NCBI GenBank assembly: GCA_030039895.1
Contig: JASHUR010000212.1
Location: 1 to 20,752, forward strand
Length of the DNA: 20,752 bases
Direction of reading: 5' to 3'
DNA from: Acidobacteriaceae bacterium
GTDB taxonomy: Bacteria; Acidobacteriota; Terriglobia; Terriglobales; Acidobacteriaceae
Part shown: positions 1-6,557 of the stretch, one piece after another
Layout: every line of letters starts with the position of its first letter
How positions within the stretch are numbered: the first letter of the stretch is position 1
The notes under the pieces: generated by a model
What the model saw: the letters and a program-made list of their open reading frames with translations, nothing else
Databases searched by the model: none
What the model was told of the DNA's origin: nothing
Program-made: the position numbers and the translations under genes

Positions 1-107
1 CGCTCGTCCATTGTGTGGTCGGGCATCGCAAGGTAGTTGTCAAGCGAGCAGGCCTGACCCTCAGGGGTAGATGACAGTTCAACGGCTTCTTCTTCGAGTA
101 CGCTCAA
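1..107 (-). CDS. nadA: Quinolinate synthase, N-terminal fragment (partial, runs off left edge)
   Basis: Only the first 35 codons are present; the rest lies beyond the left edge. Quinolinate synthase is a cytoplasmic 4Fe-4S enzyme that condenses iminoaspartate, the NadB product, with dihydroxyacetone phosphate to make quinolinate for NAD. The fragment reads MSVLEEEAVELSS and later CSLDNYLAMPDHTMDER, which resembles, from memory, the N-terminal region before the GHHYQ motif in NadA proteins of this phylum. The catalytic part is not visible. The decisive support is context: a NAD+-I riboswitch, a class found in front of nadA in Acidobacteria, lies directly upstream. TTG at 107 is chosen as start because it is in frame, downstream of the in-frame TAG near 155, and 8 nt after a GGCGG Shine-Dalgarno-like run (116-120). 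An internal ATG at 26 would be a weaker alternative. Confidence 0.75.
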   Translation of the reverse strand, partial: MSVLEEEAVELSSTPEGQACSLDNYLAMPDHTMDE

Positions 108-117
108 TTCTTTTTCC

Positions 118-218
118 GCCTTCAGTCCGTTTTCGGACGGGGATGTTGAAAGCTATTACAAAGTTGCAGTCGATTCGCTGCGGCGTGGGCCGCCCAATCG
201 GCGGGGATGTTGCAACTC
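118..218 (-). promoter_or_regulatory. NAD+-I riboswitch (nadA motif), two tandem domains
   Basis: Read on the minus strand, two similar hairpin domains follow each other. Domain 1 (218-161) has an outer stem GAGTTGCA (218-211) with TGCAACTT (168-161), the core AACATCCCCG (211-202), an inner stem GCCGATT/AATCGAC with one mismatch, TTGG (197-194), a small hairpin GCGG/CCGC (193-190 with 183-180) and the single-stranded AGCGAAT (179-173). Domain 2 (153-118) repeats the same core AACATCCCCG (147-138), with outer stem GCTTTCA (153-147) and TGAAGGC (124-118) around a GTCCG-AAAA-CGGAC hairpin. This layout and these core bases match the NAD+-I class as I recall it: Acidobacteria, upstream of nadA, tandem domains. 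The 3' strand of the domain 2 stem contains AAGG of the nadA ribosome binding site, so ligand binding would be expected to lower nadA translation. NAD+/ADP binding is known for the class; it is inferred here. Confidence 0.9.
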
Positions 219-303
219 GATTACTTCCTTTTGGATGCGTCAGCCGGAGATTGGTCACAAAAGCCGCTCCCCGTAACGCTTTCCTGTACAGTAAGTTTAA
301 TAC

Positions 304-325
304 GGCTGTAAAAATTATTTCAGCC
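304..325. promoter_or_regulatory. 22-bp imperfect palindrome in nadA/tatA intergenic region
   Basis: This A+T-rich inverted repeat has arms GGCTG (304-308) and CAGCC (321-325). The inward sequence also nearly mirrors itself: GGCTGTAAA against GGCTGAAAT, 7 of 9 matches. It lies in the 312-bp non-coding stretch 108-419 between the divergent nadA and tatA genes, upstream of the riboswitch on the nadA side. The size and symmetry suit a dimeric repressor site, and the surrounding A+T-rich block (about 287-320) is where a nadA promoter would be expected. I could not identify a clean -35/-10 pair there, and no regulator is known. A weak RNA hairpin is the alternative. Apart from the riboswitch, this palindrome and the tatA promoter candidate, I see nothing else in 108-419. 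Confidence 0.3.
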
Positions 326-382
326 ACGGCACGCGAATCGAATCCTCGCTCTCAGCCGTTCCCAAATTGAAATTCCAGAGGT

Positions 383-411
383 TTGTGACCCGTGAATCGC
401 GCGGGTATCAT
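383..411 (+). promoter_or_regulatory. Candidate sigma70 promoter of tatA-tatC-terC, possibly leaderless
   Basis: TTGTGA (383-388) and TATCAT (406-411) are separated by 17 bp, a consensus spacing with 4/6 and 5/6 matches. Transcription would begin about 7 nt after the -10 box, at roughly 418-420, which is at or next to the tatA ATG at 420. No Shine-Dalgarno sequence precedes that ATG, in agreement with a leaderless or near-leaderless message. The call rests on sequence matching only. Confidence 0.4.
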
Positions 412-419
412 GAAGTCAA

Positions 420-905
420 ATGCACTTTGCCGACTACACCATAATCCTGGTCCTGGCCCTCATCCTCTTCGGGCCTAAGAAGCTGCCGGAGATTGCCCGG
501 CAGATCGCCAGGCTCATGGTAGAGTTCCGTCGTGCCTCCAATGAATTCAAGGCCCAGATTGAGGAAGAACTGCGAGCCATGGAGCAACAGGACCGGCAAA
601 AGAAGCTGGAGGCTGCAGCGCAATCCCCGGCTCTGGCATCCTCGGGAGCTGAATCAACGTCACCCGAAACGGCGGACACGGCGTCCCATCCCGTCGTTCT
701 GCCCCCTACGATCGGGGAAATCGTCAGCGCCGACCCTCCCGGCATGCCCGTAGCATCCCAGGAGCTGCTCGATGCCGCCGCAGTCGAGCCGCATCCCGTT
801 TATGCCGAGGCCCTGGCCTCAGAAAACCACAAAGCTGCGGATCATCAAGGCGCCGGCATCACCCCCGGCCCAGAGAGCGAACAGACCATAGCCAACCATG
901 GATGA
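420..905 (+). CDS. tatA: Twin-arginine translocase subunit, TatA/TatB family
   Basis: This 161-residue protein has one N-terminal hydrophobic segment (about residues 6-17) followed by the hinge FGPKKLPEIA (17-26) and an amphipathic, charged helix (about 27-65) typical of TatA/TatB. These subunits work with TatC in the inner membrane to export folded proteins carrying twin-arginine signals. The charged helix (FRRASNEFKAQIEEEL) looks more TatB-like. The remainder (about 66-161) is Ala/Pro/Glu-rich and probably disordered. The usual Gly-x-x-Glu just before the membrane segment is absent; an Asp at residue 5 is the nearest acidic residue. The start is fixed by an in-frame TGA at 411-413. The gene overlaps tatC by 8 nt (ATGGATGA), so translation is probably coupled. 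Whether it acts as TatA, TatB or both cannot be told from sequence. Confidence 0.88.
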   Translation: MHFADYTIILVLALILFGPKKLPEIARQIARLMVEFRRASNEFKAQIEEELRAMEQQDRQKKLEAAAQSPALASSGAESTSPETADTASHPVVLPPTIGEIVSADPPGMPVASQELLDAAAVEPHPVYAEALASENHKAADHQGAGITPGPESEQTIANHG

Positions 906-1707
906 CATGCTCGATCGCGCGCGATCCGCCGTAAGCCAGCGCGCCGAACTGCCCGGGATGAGCCTGCTGGAACACCTGGAGGAGCTGCGCCGCCGGCTCA
1001 TGCACTCTGCTGCCGCCCTCGTCATCGGCTTTCTCGTTGCCTGGGGCTTTCATGAAAAGATCTTTCAGTTGATGCAGGCGCCCATCACCTATGCGCTGGC
1101 CAAACATCATCTGCCCACGCAGCTCATCATTCAGAACCCCGTCGACGGCTTCAACATGTATCTGAAGATCAGCTTCATGGCGGGTTGCATCATTGCGTCG
1201 CCGTATGTGCTCTATCAGGTCTGGCTCTTCATCTCGCCCGGGCTCTATCAGAATGAAAAACGCTACGTCGTGCCCTTCATGACGGCCACGATCTCTCTGT
1301 TCCTCGCCGGGGCCTACTTCGGATACAAGTGGGTATTCCCTGACTCACTCGACTTCCTGTTCGGCTTCAGCAAGCAGTTCCGCCCTCTGATTGAGGTGAG
1401 CGAATACACAAGTCTCTTTCTGACGGTAATTCTCGGCCTGGGAGCGGCATTTGAACTGCCTATCATCGTGCTCTTTCTCTCACTGTTCGGAATCGTCAGT
1501 CCCCGCTTCCTCTGGAAGAACATGCGCTTTGCTATTTTGATCATCTTCATCATCGCGGCCATCATCACTCCTACGCCAAATCCTCTGACCATGTGCATCT
1601 TCGCAGTTCCTCTGCTTGCCCTTTACCTCCTCAGCATCGGAGTTTCCTACATGGTGCATCCTGCCCAACGCAGAAAAAGGCGGGAAGCCAAGGAATCAGA
1701 GAGTTAA
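898..1707 (+). CDS. tatC: Sec-independent protein translocase TatC
   Basis: TatC is the polytopic inner-membrane receptor that recognises twin-arginine signal peptides. The 269-residue product is close to the usual 240-270. The N-terminus carries the conserved cytoplasmic segment MSLLEHLEELRRRL (about residues 21-34). About six membrane spans follow, with the characteristic SPYVLYQVWLFISPGLYQNE loop and the late-span motif ITPTPNPLTM near residue 223. The C-terminus is short and basic. The ATG overlaps the end of the upstream TatA/B gene, which implies translational coupling. A TerC-family gene follows 10 nt after the stop, so all three probably share one transcript. Confidence 0.95.
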   Translation: MDDMLDRARSAVSQRAELPGMSLLEHLEELRRRLMHSAAALVIGFLVAWGFHEKIFQLMQAPITYALAKHHLPTQLIIQNPVDGFNMYLKISFMAGCIIASPYVLYQVWLFISPGLYQNEKRYVVPFMTATISLFLAGAYFGYKWVFPDSLDFLFGFSKQFRPLIEVSEYTSLFLTVILGLGAAFELPIIVLFLSLFGIVSPRFLWKNMRFAILIIFIIAAIITPTPNPLTMCIFAVPLLALYLLSIGVSYMVHPAQRRKRREAKESES

Positions 1708-1717
1708 ATTACATAGC

Positions 1718-2611
1718 ATGTTCGCCGGCGCGTCTCTGGGCTACTGGATCGCCTTTCACGCAATCGTCGCCGTATTGCTCCTGGTCGATCTGGGAGTGCT
1801 GCAGCGCCGCCCTCATTCCCGGCCGGTTCGCACCGCCTGGGGATGGACTGCGGTCCTTGCCGCGCTTGCCTTCTGCTTCGCCCTGTTTCTCTCGCACACG
1901 CAAGGCCGTCAGCGCGGCCTCGAATTTCTTTCGGGCTATCTGGTGGAAGGCTCGCTCAGTGTGGACAATCTCTTCGTCTTCCTGCTTATGTTCCGGTTGC
2001 TCGACCTCAAAGTCGAACAACAGCATCGCGTACTGCTCTGGGGGATTCTGGGCGCAATTGTCATGCGCGGGGCGTTCATTCTTGCTGGAGCTTCGCTGCT
2101 CGCGCGCTTCGCCTGGGTGGAGTACGTATTCGGAGCAGTCCTGCTTGTCGCGGCCGTTCGCCTGTTCCGTCAAAAGCCGGGGTCCGCTTCGCTCTCCCGC
2201 CCCGCTCGCTGGATACTCAACCGCGGCACTGGCTCGCAGCTCGCCTTGTCTTCTTTCTTCCTGATCGTGCTTGCTGTCGAAGTGACCGATTTGATCTTTG
2301 CGCTTGATTCAATCCCCGCCGTCCTGGCCATCACGCACGACACCTTCATCGTCTACACATCCAACATCTTTGCAATCCTCGGCCTGCGCTCTCTCTATTT
2401 CGCCGTATCGAGTGTCTTCGACCGGCTGCGGCTGCTGCATTATGGACTCGCACTGATTCTTGCTTTTGTGGCAATGAAAATGCTCCTGAACCGCTGGATT
2501 CAGATTCCCGTCACATGGTCGCTCGCCTTCATCGTTATCGTGTTAGGAACCTTTGCGCTTGCCAGCCGCCTCACCGGGTCAAAACCGCCTCCGGCGCAGC
2601 CTCAAAGCTGA
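1718..2611 (+). CDS. TerC/Alx family integral membrane protein
   Basis: This 297-residue, strongly hydrophobic protein has about seven to nine membrane spans. It carries the TerC family signature VEGSLSVDNLFVF (near residues 70-82) and a second acidic motif EVTDLIFALDSIPAVLAIT in the middle. The acidic residues in these motifs are thought to bind metal in the family; related proteins (Alx, YoaE, MeeY/MeeF) are linked to manganese export or metalation of exported enzymes. A link with the adjacent Tat genes is plausible but inferred. I place the start at ATG 1718, 10 nt after the tatC stop. An upstream ATG at 1616 would lie inside tatC and add 34 residues that do not look like the family. The 3' end overlaps the convergent nadB end by 41 bp. 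The substrate is not shown by the sequence. Confidence 0.88.
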   Translation: MFAGASLGYWIAFHAIVAVLLLVDLGVLQRRPHSRPVRTAWGWTAVLAALAFCFALFLSHTQGRQRGLEFLSGYLVEGSLSVDNLFVFLLMFRLLDLKVEQQHRVLLWGILGAIVMRGAFILAGASLLARFAWVEYVFGAVLLVAAVRLFRQKPGSASLSRPARWILNRGTGSQLALSSFFLIVLAVEVTDLIFALDSIPAVLAITHDTFIVYTSNIFAILGLRSLYFAVSSVFDRLRLLHYGLALILAFVAMKMLLNRWIQIPVTWSLAFIVIVLGTFALASRLTGSKPPPAQPQS

Positions 2612-4196
2612 CAGTTCTGCCTCGAACAATCGAGTGCCTGGCAAAGCGCGCGTCATCGCGGCCCGGAAAATCATTTCGGTAATGCGCACCTCGGCTCTCT
2701 TCACGCGCCAGGGCAGACATCACAATCAGTTCCGCAACAGCATGCAGGTTCTCAAGCTCCAGTGAAGCCCGGCTGGCAGCGGGCTCTCTGCGCAGTCGTT
2801 CCAGCTCCTGCTGCATCGCTGATAATCCGGCCGCGTCGCGCAGCAATCCGGCATTCTGCCACATCTTCTGTTGCAACTCCTTCAGCACCGCGGCCTCATC
2901 TGCCGGCGGCAGTAGAGCAAAGCTGCGCGCACCCGCTCCCTCGCCCGTCGGCACATCGCCTGCCTCACGCATCGCCGCTGCCGCGCGCGCGCCAAACACC
3001 AGCCCCTCAAGCAAAGAGTTGCTGGCCAGCCGGTTTGCGCCATGCACGCATGTGCAGGCAACTTCGCCCGCCGCATAAAGACGCGGCAGCGAAGTGCGCC
3101 CATTCACATCCGTTCGCACGCCGCCCATCAGGTAATGCGCCGCCGGCCGCACCGGAATCAAATCACGCGACAGATCAAGGCCATGTTGCCCGAGAAACGC
3201 GGAAATTCCCGGAAAGCGCTTGCGCAGATCAATACCAGTTACATGCCGCATGTCCAGATACACCAGATGCGGCGCTCCGTCAGCGCCTGTGCCCTCACGA
3301 GTGATCGCCCGCGCCACGACATCCCTCGGAGCCAGCTCCAACAGCGGGTGATACCGCTCCATAAAGCGCTCACCGCGTGAGTTGCGCAAATACGCGCCCT
3401 CACCGCGCAGCGCCTCGGACAAAAGAAATCGCGGGACACCGGGCAGACTCAACGCTGTCGGATGGAACTGATAGAACTCCATGTCCGAAATATCAGCCCC
3501 GGCACGCCATGCCATCGCGATCCCATCGCCGGTTGCCACAGCGGGATTCGTCGTGTCGCTGTACACCTGCCCCGCGCCGCCGCTGGCAAGCAGCACCGCG
3601 CGTGCGCGGACCGCGATTAACTCGCCCGCGGTATCAAGCAAAAGCGCGCCGGTTACTGCTCCGTCCTCAACGATCAGATCTACCGTCGTGGTCCATTCGA
3701 GCAATGTGATGTTCCGCTGCGCGCGGGCATGCGCTAGCAATGACCGCCCAATTTCGGCCCCGGTTGCATCTCCGTTCGCGTGCAAAATGCGGTTACGGCT
3801 GTGTGCGCCCTCGCGCGTGAGCATCAGCCGGCCGTTTTCGCGATCAAAACCCGTGCCCCACCGCAGCAGCTCTTCCACTCGTAGCGGACCCTCCTCCACC
3901 AACACACGCGCTGCCTCGCGGTATACCAGACCATCGCCCGCGCCCACCGTATCATCCAGATGCAGCGATACATCTTCAGTGCCGCCCAGGGCCACGGCAA
4001 TTCCGCCCTGCGCATAGTGGGTGTTCGATTCGTCGAGGGCCTCCTTAGTGACCACCAGGACCCTGCCCTCTTCGCACAACTCGATTGCGGCGCGCAATCC
4101 GGCAATGCCCGCGCCCACAATCAGATAATCGGTTTCCCTCGAAACAGCCATAAGATTTGAGGCTATAGCATTCCCGGGTTTGCTATCCATACTCAC
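2571..4196 (-). CDS. nadB: L-aspartate oxidase
   Basis: NadB is a cytoplasmic FAD enzyme that oxidises L-aspartate to iminoaspartate, the first step of de novo NAD synthesis. The 541-residue product has the dinucleotide-binding start DYLIVGAGIAGLRAAIEL (about 23-40) and the ESNTHYAQGGIAVAL loop (56-70) typical of NadB. It also carries NRILHANGDATGAEIG, FYQFHPTAL (241-249), SEALRGEGAYLRN, HYLMGGVRTD with YAAGEVACTCVHGANRLASN (about 354-393), and a fumarate-reductase-like helical C-terminus. GTG at 4196 has an AGAG run 6 nt upstream; ATG at 4190 and ATG at 4151 are alternatives that leave the FAD fold intact. Its partner nadA is about 4 kb away on the same strand, with tat/terC in between. No riboswitch resembling the nadA one is visible upstream. 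Confidence 0.96.
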   Translation of the reverse strand: MSMDSKPGNAIASNLMAVSRETDYLIVGAGIAGLRAAIELCEEGRVLVVTKEALDESNTHYAQGGIAVALGGTEDVSLHLDDTVGAGDGLVYREAARVLVEEGPLRVEELLRWGTGFDRENGRLMLTREGAHSRNRILHANGDATGAEIGRSLLAHARAQRNITLLEWTTTVDLIVEDGAVTGALLLDTAGELIAVRARAVLLASGGAGQVYSDTTNPAVATGDGIAMAWRAGADISDMEFYQFHPTALSLPGVPRFLLSEALRGEGAYLRNSRGERFMERYHPLLELAPRDVVARAITREGTGADGAPHLVYLDMRHVTGIDLRKRFPGISAFLGQHGLDLSRDLIPVRPAAHYLMGGVRTDVNGRTSLPRLYAAGEVACTCVHGANRLASNSLLEGLVFGARAAAAMREAGDVPTGEGAGARSFALLPPADEAAVLKELQQKMWQNAGLLRDAAGLSAMQQELERLRREPAASRASLELENLHAVAELIVMSALAREESRGAHYRNDFPGRDDARFARHSIVRGRTVSFEAAPEAVLTR

Positions 4197-4331
4197 CCAC
4201 GTCTCTTCAAAATTCAGCCAGTCCTCTATCTCGCAACACCATTAGATTCCGCCCAAAAGCTGAAAGATGCGCCATGAGCCGTTTGCAAGGATGCTTGTCT
4301 TTTCCCGCTTCTCGGGTACTATCGCAATACG
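4197..4331. other. Divergent intergenic region nadB / NUP-family gene
   Basis: This 135-bp gap separates divergently transcribed genes. On the plus side a candidate promoter reaches almost to the ATG at 4332 and is listed separately. On the minus side I found only a possible -10 (TCTAAT near 4245) without a good -35 for nadB. The AACATCCCCG core of the nadA riboswitch does not occur here. Confidence 0.5.
4295..4322 (+). promoter_or_regulatory. Candidate promoter of the NUP-family gene, possibly leaderless
   Basis: TTGTCT (4295-4300) and TACTAT (4317-4322) are separated by 16 bp. The -10 box ends 9 nt before the ATG at 4332, so transcription would start within about 0-4 nt of the start codon. 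There is no Shine-Dalgarno sequence in between. The sequence around the -10 (CGGGTACTAT) closely resembles that of the tatA promoter candidate (CGGGTATCAT). Confidence 0.4.
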
Positions 4332-5402
4332 ATGACGACTCCCGCGCGCTTTCTTCTTCCCTTCTTTTTAGCGATCTCGGTGGCTGCCATGGCCCAAACC
4401 CCGCCGCGTCCTATTCCGGTGAAGGTTGTTGTTGTAACCACGTTTGAAGTTGGCGCAGACACAGGCGATGTGCCCGGAGAACTGCAGCACTGGGTGGAAC
4501 GCGATCATCTCGACCAGATCTATCCACTGCCTGCTGGCTATCATGCCGTGCGCATGAACAGCGACGGGGAGATGGCAATCGTAACCGGTGAGGGAGCTTC
4601 GCACGCTGCGGCCACCATCATGGCGCTGGGGCTCGACCCGCGCTTCGACCTGAGCCATGCCTACTGGCTCATCGCGGCGATTGCCGGCGGCAACCCGCAA
4701 CAGGTATCGCTTGGCTCTGCGGCGTGGGCGCGATGGGTCGTCGACGGAGACCTGACCTACGAGATCGACGCAAGGGAGATCCCCGCAGGCTGGAGCACAG
4801 GCTACGTGCCCTTTGGGAAGAATCACCCGTTCGAGGAGCCAGCCAAGCCGATGGCCGGGCAGGTCTATGCGCTCAATCATGGGCTCGTGAATTGGGCATT
4901 CAACCTGACGCGCGCAACCCCGCTCGAGGACACCCCACAATTGAAGGCTGCCCGCAGCAGTTTCGACGGTGCGGCGGCAAATCGGCCTCCATTTGTCACG
5001 CTGGGCGACGAGCTTTCGGCCTCAACCTACTGGCACGGCAAGCTGCTGGACGCGTGGGCTGCGCGTTGGGTTCCCTATTACACCGATGGAAAGGGCGTGT
5101 TCGCAACAACGGCGATGGAGGACTCGGGAGCGCTGCAATCGCTGCAGTTCCTCGCCAATGCGGGCCGCGTGGACTGGCAACGCGTCATGGTGTTGCGCAG
5201 TGTGAGCAATTTTGACCAGCAGCCGCGCGGTATGGATGCCGCCGACAGCCTGGCCATGCAGCGCACCGGCAAATACGCCGCCTATCTGCCCTCTCTTGAG
5301 ACCGCCTACCGCGTGGGACATGTGGTGGTAAACGAGATCGTGGCCCATTGGCCGCAATATCAGAATTCGATTCCGGAGGCGCAGCCGCCTGCGAAGCCAT
5401 AA
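4332..5402 (+). CDS. Secreted NUP-family protein (purine nucleoside permease family)
   Basis: This 356-residue protein belongs by recognition to the NUP family, named after a yeast nucleoside transporter. It starts with a Sec signal peptide (hydrophobic about residues 6-20, likely cleavage after AMAQ near 19-23). After that no membrane span is visible, so it should be periplasmic. Conserved blocks include KVVVVTTFEVGAD (31-43), VTGEGASHAAATIMALGLDP (84-103), AIAGGNPQQVSLGSAAWA (116-133), VDGDL (137-141) and FATTAMEDSGAL (257-268). The layout recalls the nucleoside phosphorylase fold, so a nucleoside-binding or nucleoside-cleaving role is at least as likely as transport. This is inference. It is the only gene between its promoter and aroB, whose GTG start follows 57 nt after the stop. 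Confidence 0.82.
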   Translation: MTTPARFLLPFFLAISVAAMAQTPPRPIPVKVVVVTTFEVGADTGDVPGELQHWVERDHLDQIYPLPAGYHAVRMNSDGEMAIVTGEGASHAAATIMALGLDPRFDLSHAYWLIAAIAGGNPQQVSLGSAAWARWVVDGDLTYEIDAREIPAGWSTGYVPFGKNHPFEEPAKPMAGQVYALNHGLVNWAFNLTRATPLEDTPQLKAARSSFDGAAANRPPFVTLGDELSASTYWHGKLLDAWAARWVPYYTDGKGVFATTAMEDSGALQSLQFLANAGRVDWQRVMVLRSVSNFDQQPRGMDAADSLAMQRTGKYAAYLPSLETAYRVGHVVVNEIVAHWPQYQNSIPEAQPPAKP

Positions 5403-5459
5403 GAGCCATTCCAGCCATAGATGCATCGCAGTGGCGGAGTCCGATACGATGAGAGCATC

Positions 5460-6557
5460 GTGCGATCGATCCTCGTAAAAACAGCTTCAGCCGATTACCC
5501 CGTGTACGTAGGCTCCGGCCTGGTGGCAGGCTTCGGCAACCATCTCCGCAAAATCACCGGCAAGCGCGCCGGACGCACCTTCGTTCTTACCTCGCCCAAC
5601 ATCTGGGCGCTGTGGGGCCGGCAGTTTATCTCCGGATTCAAGCCCGGCGAAGCGCCCGAAGTTCTCTTTATGCCGTCCGGCGAGCGCCACAAGCGCCTCT
5701 CCAGCATAGAGCGCCTTGCCACCGAGCTTTCTGCTGCCGGCGCTGATCGATCTTCCCTGTTGGTTGCATTCGGAGGCGGCATCATCGGCGATACCGGCGG
5801 TTTTCTCGCAGCGATCTACATGCGCGGCATCCCCTACATCCAGATCCCCACCACGCTGCTCGCCCAGGTTGATTCTTCCGTCGGCGGCAAAACCGGAGTG
5901 AACCTGAGCACGGGCAAAAACCTCGTCGGCAGCTTTCACCATCCGCTGGCCGTTTTCGCTGACACGGATGTGTTGAGAACGCTGCCCGCCCGCGAGCTGC
6001 GCGCAGGTCTCTTTGAAAGCGTGAAAGCTGGAATCATCCGTGACCCGCGCCTCTTTCGCTATCTTGAGGAAAAACGCGATCAGGTGCTGGCCTGCGAACC
6101 CAGCGCGATGATGTACGTCGTCTCCGCTTCGGTCAAAATGAAAGCTGAGGTCGTCGGCATCGACGAGCGCGAGTCTGGCATGCGCATGGTCTTGAACTTT
6201 GGACACACCCTCGGCCACGCTATCGAGGCCGTCACAGGCTACAGGTCACTACTGCATGGAGAAGCCATTGCCTGGGGCATGCTTGCCGCGCTCAACGTCT
6301 GCCGGTCTCGCCATCTGCTGCCGGAGAAGGACGCCAGGCGTATGGAGCAGCTTATTCGTGCCTATGGTCCGCTGCCGGGCTTTCGCGCAAAAATCCCGGC
6401 GCTGCTGCATGCTGCGGGACGCGACAAAAAGAACAAGGCCGGCACGCGTCGCTTCGTCGTCACGTCCGGCATTGGCAGAGCGCATGTAATCGAGGACGTA
6501 ACGGATGCCGAACTGGCCGCAGCCCTCGAACCGGTACTGAACGAGGCAGCTCGATGA
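5460..6557 (+). CDS. aroB: 3-dehydroquinate synthase
   Basis: AroB converts DAHP to 3-dehydroquinate, the second step of the shikimate pathway, using NAD+ and a divalent metal. From GTG 5460 the protein has 365 residues, near the 362 of E. coli. It shows the NAD-binding FGGGIIGDTGGFLAA, the phosphate-binding IPTTLLAQVDSSVGGKTGVN and the likely metal ligands: Glu in GLFESVKAG, the first His of NFGHTLGHAIEA and His in LLHGEAIAWG. An in-frame ATG at 5421 would add 13 residues. I prefer GTG 5460 because the next residues (RSILVKTASADYPVYVGSGL) align with the usual AroB N-terminus and GAGAG lies just upstream; ATG 5421 has no ribosome binding site. The stop overlaps the menG start (ATGA), so the two are translationally coupled. 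Confidence 0.95.
   Translation: MRSILVKTASADYPVYVGSGLVAGFGNHLRKITGKRAGRTFVLTSPNIWALWGRQFISGFKPGEAPEVLFMPSGERHKRLSSIERLATELSAAGADRSSLLVAFGGGIIGDTGGFLAAIYMRGIPYIQIPTTLLAQVDSSVGGKTGVNLSTGKNLVGSFHHPLAVFADTDVLRTLPARELRAGLFESVKAGIIRDPRLFRYLEEKRDQVLACEPSAMMYVVSASVKMKAEVVGIDERESGMRMVLNFGHTLGHAIEAVTGYRSLLHGEAIAWGMLAALNVCRSRHLLPEKDARRMEQLIRAYGPLPGFRAKIPALLHAAGRDKKNKAGTRRFVVTSGIGRAHVIEDVTDAELAAALEPVLNEAAR

Noticed and set aside
138..212. Direct repeat CGGGGATGTTG (138-148 and 202-212) as a possible iteron or operator pair
   Set aside because: On the minus strand it is the shared core of the two riboswitch domains, which explains the repetition fully.
325..360. tRNA-like string CGAATCGAATCCTCGC as a possible tRNA 3' end or attachment site
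   Set aside because: No acceptor, D or anticodon arms can be folded around it and there is no integrase nearby.
71..370. 99-codon plus-strand reading frame at the left end
   Set aside because: It lies antisense to the nadA start and the riboswitch, has no ribosome binding site and an Arg/Ser-rich composition typical of chance frames.
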